From: Crotalaria pallida | Taxonomy: Eukaryota > Streptophyta > Magnoliopsida > Fabales > Fabaceae | DNA length: 64,000 nt | Assembly: GCA_037953625.1 (NCBI GenBank) | Contig: CM075653.1 | Location: 806,001 to 870,000 of the forward strand | Direction of reading: 5' to 3' | Shown: in pieces, positions 45,319-55,196 of the stretch | Layout of the letters: the number at the start of each line of letters is the position of its first letter | Position numbering within the stretch: the stretch's first letter is position 1 | Translations under genes and position numbers: made by a program | Notes under the pieces: model-generated | Seen by the model: the letters and a program-made list of their open reading frames with translations, nothing else | What the model was told of the DNA's origin: nothing | Database searches by the model: none

Positions 45319-46193
45319 GAGCTTTGAATTTCGGCCCTCAAACTTGAGATTATGGCCTCCATTTCACATTTTCGTAGACAAAAAATGTCCTTCAACGTGT
45401 TATTTTTTCTGTCTTCGTTGAAACGGAAAAAATCCGTTTTGAGGGAAAATGGAAAAACTTCGTCTTTAATAAAACGGAAGTTCAAAGGAACTTTATGCAT
45501 TAAAGCTTTTTTTTTTGTTACAACTGAAGATAAACAAAAACAACAAAAAAAGAACAAAGGATGCTACACAGGAGGGTGAAGCTGCTGCTGAAGAAGTTAA
45601 GAAAAGCAGCCATGTCCAGAGAAAAATTGAGAAGCGATAGAAAGATCATAAACTTGACTCCCACATTGAAGAGCAGTTTGATGGTGGTCGATTGCTTGCC
45701 TGTATTTCTTCTCGCCCGGGTCAATGTGGCAGGGCTGATGGGTACATTTTGGAAGGTAAAGAGCTGGAGTTTTACATGAAGAAACTCCAAAAGAAGAAGG
45801 GAAAGGTTAAAAATATAGAAGCAAGTCATTGCTCTTTCTCTTCTTAATTCTAAAAAAAAAATATATATTGGAAGACAGCTAACATCTCACTAATTGAAAT
45901 GCAACAAAAGTTGTTGGTTTCACATCAAGGAGAGTCTCTCCTTTCAATTACATGTGCGTGGGACCCACATGAATTTTGATTCATGTTCTTCCATCTCATG
46001 GAAGACGGAATTCCGCCTCATACCTCATGGAAAAATTTTGAGTCCGTATGAACGAAAAATTTTCGTCTCAGTGTGAATGGAAAATTTCCGTCTATTGACA
46101 GACGAAAAAGTAAAAGGCACTAAGGGCAATTTTGTCCATGAAAATACGAAAAGGTGCCAAAATTTCGACAATGGCGGCCAAAATTTAAAACTC
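45319..46193. mobile_element. Pack-type Mutator-like element carrying an RPS8 fragment (875 bp)
   Basis: Ends are GAGCTTTGAATTTCGGCC and AATTTAAAACTC, with inverted arms of about 150 bp that share GGCCTCCATTTC/CATTTTCGTAGACAAAA and GACGGAAA phrases. Perfect 9-bp duplications GAAGAATAA flank it (45310-45318 and 46194-46202), the Mutator signature. It encodes no transposase. The cargo is a host gene fragment (45557-45806). Confidence 0.88.
45557..45806 (+). pseudogene. RPS8: Captured 40S ribosomal protein S8 fragment
   Basis: One frame reads EGEAAAEEVKKSSHVQRKIEKR, then TAG (45638-45640), then DSHIEEQFDGGRLLACISS, RPGQCGRADGYILEGKELEF and YMKKLQKKKGK. This is the C-terminal third of cytosolic ribosomal protein S8, where the stop replaces a Gln after EKR. 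The N-terminal two thirds are missing. It lies wholly inside a Mutator-like element, so it is transposon cargo and not a working gene. Confidence 0.9.
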
Positions 46194-46337
46194 GAAGAAT
46201 AAATGCTCTAAATAGGAGAAAGCAAAAGCCCAACATTGTTTGTTGTTGTGATGAGGTGGCCACAATAACAATAGTGATAAGGTGATGGCAGTGGTGGAGT
46301 GATGGCACTTGAAACAGTGATAGTAATAATAATGGGG

Positions 46338-46498
46338 GAAATGTTTAAATGACATCCGTATTTGATATCTGGGGTGACACCTGCCTTTTTGGGTAAAAAT
46401 TGGCGGGTCCTGTAAGAAAGAGAACTTGCAGGATCCACTAGTTTTTGCAAAAAAGACAAGTGTCCCGTATAGATGTCAAATACAGATGTTTGAATAAC
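46338..46498. mobile_element. Small inverted-repeat element (~160 bp)
   Basis: AATGTTTAAATGACATCCGT..TTTTTGGG is repeated inverted as TTTTTTGCAAAAAAGACAAG..ACAGATGTTTGAATAA. It lies between the two Mutator-like elements and has no coding potential. Confidence 0.6.
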
Positions 46499-46536
46499 AG
46501 GATTGTAATAGTGGACTGGGAATGGTAGTGATAAAG

Positions 46537-47534
46537 GAGTTTTAAATTTTGACCCCATTACTGAAATTTTGCCCCCCATTTCATATTTTCATTGACAAAA
46601 ATACCCTTTTGTGTGTTATTTTTTTTGTCCCTAATGAGACGAAAAATTTTATCTATCCCTTTATGGAAAATTTCCATATAGCGAGAGACGGAAAATTTCC
46701 ATCAAAATTTCCATCTATCCCGTGATGGAAAATTTCCATCTACTGAGAGGCAGAAAAATTTTATCTATCGAGAGACGGAAAAATAACACTACTACTGATA
46801 CTCAGGGTTAAATGCTAGAGCCTCTGGATATATCAGTTCTTTCATTTGTTCCTCTATCAAAGCATGCTGCTCAAAGTCAAAGCTGAAGGGAGTCATGCAC
46901 ACAGGTTCATCACTAATGTCATGCAGTGATGTCAAGTAAGGGTGTGCCAGTGCATCTTCAACTGGAAAAAAAAAATGTGCAAGTAAGGGTGTGTCAGTGC
47001 ATCTTCAATTGCAAAAAAAACAATGTGCATGTAAGCGACGATACACATACTTGCATTTCAGAATAATATCATCAATGTAAGTCTGGCATCAAAAAAGCAA
47101 AACTTGGTAGATGCATATTATCAACCAAGTTCTCTTATTTGCATAACATTTTTGAACATCAGTAACATATTTTTATACAGTAACACTCTTGAATACTTTT
47201 TTTTAGGATGAAAAAGGGGATACCGCGTAAAAAGAAATTTTCCCTTGTCAATCCATGATCGATGTATTGAATAGGTAAAGTTTTTAACAAATACGGAAGA
47301 TGTCAAAAAGCATAAAATTTATTAAGTATGCATGATGATATTATAACTTCTTCCATCTCTTGAGAGATGAAATTTTTCCGTCTCGCGGTAGATGGAAATT
47401 TTCCATCACGGGATAGATGGAAATTTTCCCTCTCGTTAGGGACGGAAAAAATAGCACACAAAAGGGTATTTTTGTCCATGAAAATATGAAATGGGGGCCA
47501 AAATTTCAGTAATGGGGGCTAAAATTTAAAACTC
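46537..47534. mobile_element. Second Mutator-like element of the same family, carrying a MAP-kinase exon
   Basis: Starts GAGTTTTAAATTTTGACCCC and ends with its inverse (GGGCTAAAATTTAAAACTC). The inverted arms of about 200 bp contain GACGGAAAATTTCC and CATTTCATATTTTCAT. Ends and arms match the element at 45319-46193. A 9-bp duplication is not clean (GTGATAAAG against GATAATGAT). No transposase is present. Confidence 0.8.
46787..46961 (-). pseudogene. Captured last exon of an MPK6-like MAP kinase
   Basis: The minus-strand frame reads EDALAHPYLTSLHDISDEP, then VCMTPFSFDFEQHAL..EEQMKELIY.EALAFNPEYQ and a stop, the C-terminal lobe end of group A MAP kinases and closest to MPK6 as I recall it. It is preceded by TTTTTTTTTTCCAG, a kept splice acceptor with intron behind it, so it was taken as genomic DNA. 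A ~50-bp piece of the acceptor region is repeated at 46977-47025. The kinase core is absent. Confidence 0.88.
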
Positions 47535-47828
47535 GATAATGATGACAATCAATTATGGAATGATGTCTTTGAAAACAAGAAGATGCAAAGATAAAATTCT
47601 CATGGGCTATGACCTATAGCATGCTTTTGGGCCTATCTTTCTATTTTGGGTCCAATACTAAGAGGAAGGCAAAATATTTTTTTTTTAAAAAAATGAAGAT
47701 AAAAACCTGCAATTGAATTGGCACATGCAAGAAACAAGGATTCAAGAAGACAACAACTCACTCTTGCATAATTCAAAGGCGATTGAAGAACGAGATTATT
47801 TCTTCTTCATTCATCTTTTGGTTCTATC

Positions 47829-48005
47829 TATATCTTGTGTCTTTAGTTTTTATCTTGGATCATGACCACAACCGAGTAATTTCCTGCTTCTAGGTATTAA
47901 GATTAGCTCATGGAGGGATTGACATGATATTTTTATTTAATTTCTATATTCTTATTGCTCGTGTTTGTGTAGAGCTGCATAATTACATGGTCTCATATAG
48001 TTAAG
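47829..48005. repeat. Direct repeat, second copy
   Basis: Matches 43981-44155 with scattered changes, including CTAGGTATTAAGATTAGCTCA. The copy continues slightly further right (GTAGAATTGAATG). Confidence 0.85.
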
Positions 48006-49080
48006 GTAGAATTGAATGTGAACCTAAATATTAGAAAATACAAAATTGAACTTAGGAACATAAAGTAAATCACAAAATTAGGTTTAATTTTTGAGATGAT
48101 TCACTAATTATCAAAAAACTTAACGAGTTTAATGTGTCTTAATTGCCATGAAAGTAAGAGTTAAACATTATTAGACATGTTACTAAATTCTGAAAGAAAC
48201 TAGTATTTTACCTTAGGATAATTGATCTTCAAAATAAATGTAGCATAATAAAAGAGGTATCGTTATTAGATTATCAATTTTGATATGTGGTGAAATTAAT
48301 TCTTAAAATTTTTTATTCATATTTGATTCCAATATTTACTCAATCAAATATTTTATTTTATTTTACAAATAACTAATATTGATTTAGATAATTGAACTAG
48401 CAATTTGTTAGTATTCAAAAACAAAGTTCTTGCACATACAATATTTTTTATACTACTCAACGTATCTCATCGATCCATAAATTTATTAAAATTCAAGAGT
48501 TGAAATATAAGGCAAAATCTATTTTATTAGACTGTTCCTAGAATTGAATTTGTAGTTTGAAATTATAAATATAATTTTATCGAAATTAAAATTAAAATTA
48601 ATTCAAAATCATAGATTCTATGATTCGATGCATAAAGAATTGATCATTTACATTTTACAATGGGCGTCCTTTGGGTACAAGTACAATCACGCCCGGAACC
48701 ACTATATCTCCTCCCAGTCCTACAACTCTTCAAGTACTAGTGTACAACTAACCCAAAAGAACTTGAGCTGCATGACCAAAATACAAATCATGTATCCCTG
48801 TAGAAAGATGATGCTACTTTCATATAGTATATAGCAAACCAATAAATATCAGATGAGAGCATACTCTTTACCCTCCAAACGGTCATTATGTGCCAACGTG
48901 GAATATTATTAGCCGAGGGACTGTCTAATGGCCAAAGCACTGCATTTAACAAAAACAAATAATTATATGCAGAAACAAAGCATGCATGTAAGAGAAAATA
49001 GTTTGTTGAGCCCTTGCTAGGTAAAGCTTTAATTTCATTTAGAAGTTCTTACCAATATATTTTATAATTTCCAATTTAAA
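48006..49080. other. Intergenic, 3' side of CLC-e; nothing recognised
   Basis: AT-rich sequence without a credible frame or structured repeat. The last part before 49080 is probably the CLC-e 3' UTR. Confidence 0.5.
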
Positions 49081-51731
49081 CTAGAGTATGATGGCAGAGC
49101 AAAACCTGCATGTTATACTGATACTATCACCGTCTAATATGCCGACTGGGTATGCTCTTTCATAGGAATTCCTCACAACTGGAACTCGATCAACTCCATG
49201 TTTCTTCATAATCTTTTGTGCATAAAGAAGTTCCATATCTGGCGTGGCTGTCCATGGTACACTACATACTCCTCCATTTAAAAGGCATAATTCAGAAACT
49301 AAAAGTTCCTGCAGTTGGAGGAAGAACCAAATAGTCATATGCGAAGTCACATCAAAGTAGCTTAATTCAGCACTTGTTATTTGTTTTCTTCATAATCAAT
49401 CAATGTAAGAGACCAGAAAGGCAGCCACAATCCCCCCATCCCAGCCCAGGTTACATTACATGAATAGAGCAATTGTATTTGTTATTTCTGCAAGAGTGTA
49501 AAAGACCGTGCTGGTTTACAATCAATTTTGGAGGTGTAGTATCAAAACTTAGTTCCCCTTTTCTGTATCATCATGAGTGTCCATCAAATATAGCTTACAG
49601 ATGTAGATAATCTTGGTTGCCATAAAGTATGCCAACATGGAAAAGTATATATAGATTTCACATCTATAAAAAATTACTAAACTCGGATTTTTTTACCTTG
49701 GGCTTCTTGCTTCTTGCTTTTTCAAATTTTCCATACTCTTGAATGTCTCCGAGCGTCAGAAAACCAATCAGACTACCATCAGTATCAACAATTACCGCAC
49801 AAGACTGTTTCTCGGCAAGCATGAGATCTATTACCTCGACAAGCAGCATGTACATTGAAACCGTCACATATCTCGTCTTCATGGCTTCCGAAACAATTGT
49901 TCTCCTTACAAAATATGTTGTTTCAACATTATCGTCCTCTACACAAATTGAACTTTCCACTTGACACAAACTACTCAAATATGGCACACCTTCAGCAAGG
50001 GTATTACCAGTAGATATCTCAGTTGAACAAAAAGAAGATGTCTCTGGAAGTAAAGCAGAATTTGAGTTTTCTAGCGGGAGCTTTTTTGTTCCCTTGGCAT
50101 CTCCTCTCTTTGTTTGTACGGATGAAACCCATGTAGACAAGCCTACTGCTCCAAGTAGTGGTAAAACAATCCGATAGTCCTGTGTCAATTCAAACAGAAG
50201 CAAAACTGCAGTAAGAGGTACTTGACAAACTCCTGCAAGAGTCGCAGCCATTCCAACCTGCAAAAGGAACTTCAATATGATCATCCATGTCACAGTAGCA
50301 TCTTTTCTTGGACATTCACACAAGATAGATAGATAGATAAAAGTAATTATTTAGGGCTTTCAGTCCCTAACCCTTTTTGGTCCATGTCTTCTTTCAACAA
50401 GTATCTATTAATACAAATCTATGTCGTGTAGCATTCCTGAATAGACATTAGACAATTATATGCTCATAATACGGCAACTTAAAAGACCAAAAGATTTTCC
50501 AAAATGAGCTTTGATGTTTTAAACTGGACTGTGGAGCTACTTGGGAATTGGGATATACAAAAACTTGTCCTATACAACAGCAAACCAAAAAAAATTATTT
50601 TCCCACTAAGTAGGCCTTTTAAAATTTATTCTTGTTTCTAAGCTTTGAAGTTCCTTTTCTACCTTGCTCATGCTTTAGGTATTTGTCGCAAAAGTCACCT
50701 TCACCTCTTCTCCCACTGGATTGACCAAATCACAGAATCAAGAACTCTTAACCTAATAGAAATAACTTCCTGACCCAGTGCTCTCTCACTCTAGCCAGAA
50801 GCTTTCAGCTTTTCAACATCTGGACAAGGCAGAATTCCCTCTAAAGAGAAACCTTTCTTGTTTCCCTTCCTCTTTCTCTCATTTTCCTTATCAAAATATA
50901 GCCTAAATTGCCAAGTTATATTTGCATATGAAGTTGATTGCACCCCAGGCATCTTTCTTTTTGTCAGTTATATCCAATACTTTTTTTTTTAACAAAAGAA
51001 AAACATCACTCATAGCAAGACCAAATTCAAAGAGAATCTCCTAGGATAACGATAACATGAAAGGACTAAAGAGAAGGGGTGTAAATGTCAAATCATTAAA
51101 CCTCATGGTCCTTATCTAGATTAAAAAAAAAAATTGAAGTATTTAAAAACCCATGACTAGATATACGCAGAAAAGAGAATTCCTGTTCGGAAAAGCTCAT
51201 TGAATTATATAGTCAAAAAGGAAAAGAATGGTACCAGGCCATAAGCTTGCGGTGATGCCACTTCAAAGACAGAGAGATTAATCATAGGATTGAAGTGAGC
51301 AACAGCCACAGCAATTAATTTTCCATAAGCCATCCCAGTTGCTGCACCAATAAAGAGAGATGGGGCATAATACCCTCCCACTAATCCAGAAGCCCGACAG
51401 AGAGAAGTAGCAACTATCTTGACAGCTATTAGCTGAAGCAACAGGCCAGTGGAAAGGCCTTTCAAGAGCGGCCTAGATTCTAATAAAATGTCAACATTCT
51501 CAAAACCCCAGTAGAGGATTTCAGGGTATAACAATGCTATGAGGCCAACTGATAAGCCTCCAAATACAGGGAATGAAGCTCTTGGGATGGCAGTGGCCTT
51601 GTCAAGGTTGTCAATAACAGTAATCATATATGATGTACAGCGAGAGAGGGCCAACGAGACCAAACCACATAGAATACCCAGCAATAGATACAATGGCAGC
51701 TCTGAAAACAAGTTGAATGAATACTCATAAA

Positions 51732-51763
<32 letters not shown>

Positions 51764-52876
51764 CTAGGCCATTCCCATTGGAATGAAAATAGCAGTAAAG
51801 CAAACAGTATGAAGTATGAAGAATGAATGCTTACCACCAGGAGAACGGAAGTCATAATCTGGAACTTTGAAGGCCGGTTGAGAGCCAAGGCCAATCTCAG
51901 AAACAACTGAAGCTATGACAGAACTAAGTATCACCATAGAAGTAGTATTTGTAAGTGGCAAAGATGATGATGATGATGCATCATTGTCACCATCTGGAGA
52001 TGAAGGCCACAAGACAGACTCCACAGCAAAGAAACAACCAGCAACAGCAGCATTGAAACCGGAAGAGAGGCCAGCGGCGGATCCAGCAGCGCGAAGAGAG
52101 AGCACGGAGGTGGAACTAGTCTTAGTCTTAGTCTTTGTCTTTTGAGAGAAGGAAGTGACAGCATTGGCAATGGAAGTACCGATGTCGACGCTGGGGCCCT
52201 CAGGACCCAAGGAATTACCGGTGCCTAAAGTAAAAGAAGCAGCCAAAGCCTTGAGGAAAGGGAGGGCAGGGGCAGAGTGAACGGAGTTCAAAAGAGAGAC
52301 AATGAGACCTCCAAAAGAGGGAACGAGAATGAGTCTAAGCCACGTGTCCTTGAGAGGGGATTCTCTCAACCCACGAGAGGGGATCCCATCCCACACCAAA
52401 TCACGAATCTCATGCACCTAATCACAATCGCAATTGAGAATGAGATCTCATTATGAATGCAATTAGCAATTAGATTAGTTAGGTAGTGAGTCAGTTAAGT
52501 TACTTACAAGAGTGTTGAAGAGGACGACAGCGACGCCGGTGAGGAGACCAACCACACATGAAGATAAGATTCCTGAATTTCGAATTCGTTCTAGTTGCTC
52601 TTGAATTTCATCATCTTTCGGTTGTGGTTGCTTGTTTTCAGCTTGAGGGATACAAAAGAGACGCCTACTCTTCTTCTTCCTCCCGCTCCAAATTCGCCGC
52701 CAATTCTTGTTGGTATGAGAAGAAGGGAATAATGATAAGGAGCGTGCTGTTGCAGTTGTAGTAGTTGTTGTTGTTGTTGTTGATTTGATACAGAAGAAGA
52801 AGAAGAAAGAAGAAGTAAGGATGGGAGGATTATGCTGCTGCTGCAGCAACCACACTCCTCCACAGCCTCCCACCAT
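49081..52876 (-). CDS. CLC-e: CLC-e-like chloride channel, plastid
   Basis: Member of the CLC anion channel/transporter family. Arabidopsis CLC-e is in the thylakoid membrane and affects chloride/nitrate balance. Five exons: 52876-52508, 52417-51835, 51701-51235, 50257-49697 and 49308-49081, all GT-AG and in frame, giving 735 residues (Arabidopsis about 710). The Ser/Thr/Arg-rich first ~85 residues look like a plastid transit peptide, and the long Thr run is coded by an ACA repeat. CLC motifs: GIPSRG (about 134), GPEGPSVDIG with the gating-type Glu (194-203), and GGYYAPSLF (426-434). Two CBS domains follow (about 594-650 and 675-735). A donor-like CAG|GTTTTG near the end could add another exon, but the open end (SITCRFCSAIIL) already fits. 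A T25 run precedes exon 3. Confidence 0.92.
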
Positions 52877-53750
52877 TTCTCACCCACATAACTAATTCTA
52901 AACTACTACACTACTTCCCAATCTCACCAACAAGTCTTTTTTTCTTTTTCCCCCTCTCATATAATACATATTTTAAATTTTAGCTATGTATTAAGATAAT
53001 TTATGAACACAATTTTACCTTTTTAAATGAAAAAAAAGGGACCCAATATATATATATATATAGTCTCTCCGAATCTTAAGATCTTTTTTTAGTTTTTTCT
53101 TTTCCTGATTTACAATAGCATATAATTATTTTTTATTTCACAAACATTTTTCTATACTCAAAACTTTTTGGAATTCCAATAATTAATACAAAGATAATTT
53201 TAAAAAAATAAATAAATAATATATATATATATATCAAATATTGACATTTCAAATATTTCTAATAATAATAATCAACTTCTTTGTTGAACATAAATCTTTA
53301 AAAAAAAAAAAAAAAGCTTATACTAGTATTAAGGATCGGGATCTTAACCAAATAAGAACCAAAGTAGTAATCGGATATTGTGATCGGTTAGGATACATGG
53401 TTTGAAGGATTGATCCCTTATTTGATGAGAAAATATGTTTGGATATTGAAAACAATTCGCAATCAAAAATATTTTGAAAGGAATTTTATTAGTGAAAAAT
53501 TCACTAATTTGTATTCTATGTCAATAAATTCAAGTTCTTTTACTTTTAATCTTACCGGAAAACAGAGTTGAGTCACAATTTTATTTTTTTTTTATAATAA
53601 TTCTACTAGGCTGACGCTCAAAAACAAACAAAGAACTAAACATCTCTATCAAAGAGAGTACTAATAGCGTTAGCTAGTAAGGGAAGGGAAATAAGAGAAG
53701 GAACAACTTCATCAATAGTATTAGACACCAATAAGCAGTGACTATGCTTA
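52877..53750. other. CLC-e upstream region
   Basis: AT-rich, with (TA)n runs at about 53048-53062 and 53219-53233 and oligo-A at 53299-53314. An upstream ATG at 52889, out of frame, overlaps the CLC-e start. No gene is seen. Confidence 0.5.
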
Positions 53751-54070
53751 GCTAAAAAATTTGAGTTTTACTTTTTGAACCTCTTTGTTTACTCACTGGC
53801 CCCCATTTTTTCCGCCTTATACAAGGCGGAAGTACATTTTTCCGCCTTATACAAGGCGGTAGTGTAAAATTATCATATTTTTTTCGCCTTATACAAAGCG
53901 GACGGCAAAATTACCATTTTTCTGCCTAGAAAGAGGCGGAAAAAACTGATAATTTACACTACCGCCTTGTATAAGGCGGAAAAATGCACTACCGCCTTGT
54001 ATAAGGCGAAAAAAATGGGGGTCGGTGAGTAAAGAACGGGGTTCAAAAAGTAAAACTCAAAAATTTGCCT
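53751..54070. mobile_element. Palindromic element built of CCGCCTTATACAAGGCGG units
   Basis: The whole stretch is one inverted repeat: AATTTGAGTTTTACTTTTTG at the left and CAAAAAGTAAAACTCAAAAA at the right, arms of about 150 bp. Inside are five copies of an 18-bp near-palindrome (near 53812, 53842, 53884, 53961 and 53991), alternating with TAGTGTAAAATTATCA-type spacers. It would fold into a long stem. No coding potential and no clear target duplication. Confidence 0.8.
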
Positions 54071-54760
54071 ATCACATTTGCTTCTCTGTAGATACGAGAC
54101 CAGACAATAGTTATAGTGCCACGTGAAGCGATATTCTTGATTCCTCTAACCAAAGGAGCACAAGCATGAGTCGAAACACTTGGCGAAAGCCCCTTCCAAT
54201 TGCAAAACGGAGACTATGAAGAATCACCCAAAGTTCAGCATGGGTTATGGAACAACTGCCTAACCAAAAGGAGAAGACAACAACAAAAGCACCATACCAA
54301 TCCCTCCACAAGTCACTGACCCTACGAAATGAAGGTACGACCTGTATCTATTTAATTTAACGCGGTGATGAATTGCGCTCCTAGAAATCGGATCATCAGA
54401 AGAAATAGCTTATAAGATCTCCTAGTTGCGCCTCCAAATATCTTCCACCGAACCAAAGCAAGAAACATTGTCATTCTCTAACACAAATTTGTTCCTGCGG
54501 TACTATAAGTGTTTCAAGGAAACCGCAAAAATAGTCAGCCACTCAATCTTGCTATTATGACCAGATCCTCACCAATTTTTGCAGCAACCACTGATCAAAA
54601 TTACCATGCATAAACCTCGCCCAAGCAAAACCAGAAACAAGCCTACGCCACACAATCCTTTCCTGCGGACAGTCCAAAATAAATGGAACAAGTCTTCCTC
54701 CCCTTCTTGGCACATGGAACACAATCCAGAGGTAGTTATGATAAGCAATGTTCATTTTCC
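54071..54760 (-). pseudogene. Degenerate LINE 3' end
   Basis: Two minus-strand pieces are recognisable: an RT zinc-binding-type part (FILDCPQERIVWRRLVSGFA and following, 54755-54555) and an RNase H-like part (WLGSCSITHAELWVILHSLR, 54311-54111), in the correct LINE ORF2 order. Stops and frameshifts separate them. 54761-55196 is unrecognised except for the transporter's 3' UTR. Confidence 0.75.
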
Positions 54761-55196
54761 TTTAACATTCGGGTTGTTGAATACAGAAATAATCGTTTCA
54801 CTTGCAATAAATGACATACTATTAATGGAGACATGGATGGGTGCATTACGTTTTTTTGGCGTTCGTAAAGACCTCATCATACGCAAAAGAACCTCAAGTT
54901 CCATTGACCAACTTAATCGCGACACTCTGACAATTAATTTAAAGGTCACAGCAATAGTTAATAGTGAAACTTGGTTACCACCTTCAACAGAACATTGGTA
55001 GCTGTGAAAATGTAACCAAAGGCTTATACATAGAGTGATTTGATCCATTTTAAGATATATTTACGAAGAAAGATTTCACAGCATACACTAAAGATATTGA
55101 ATTAGTAGTTTCAAAATAAACTATATTCATTCGAAATGAGGCTAAAAAACAACCGATCAAAATTCCAGTGTCAGGAAAGCTAGTAGGCAGTCATAG

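Noticed and set aside
45518..45829. Minus-strand 100-codon frame over the RPS8 fragment
   Set aside because: The plus strand matches ribosomal protein S8; the reverse frame is a shadow.
51739..51763. A25 run near CLC-e exon 3 as a retroposon tail
   Set aside because: No duplicated flanks; it is the polypyrimidine side (T25 on the coding strand) of a 133-bp intron.
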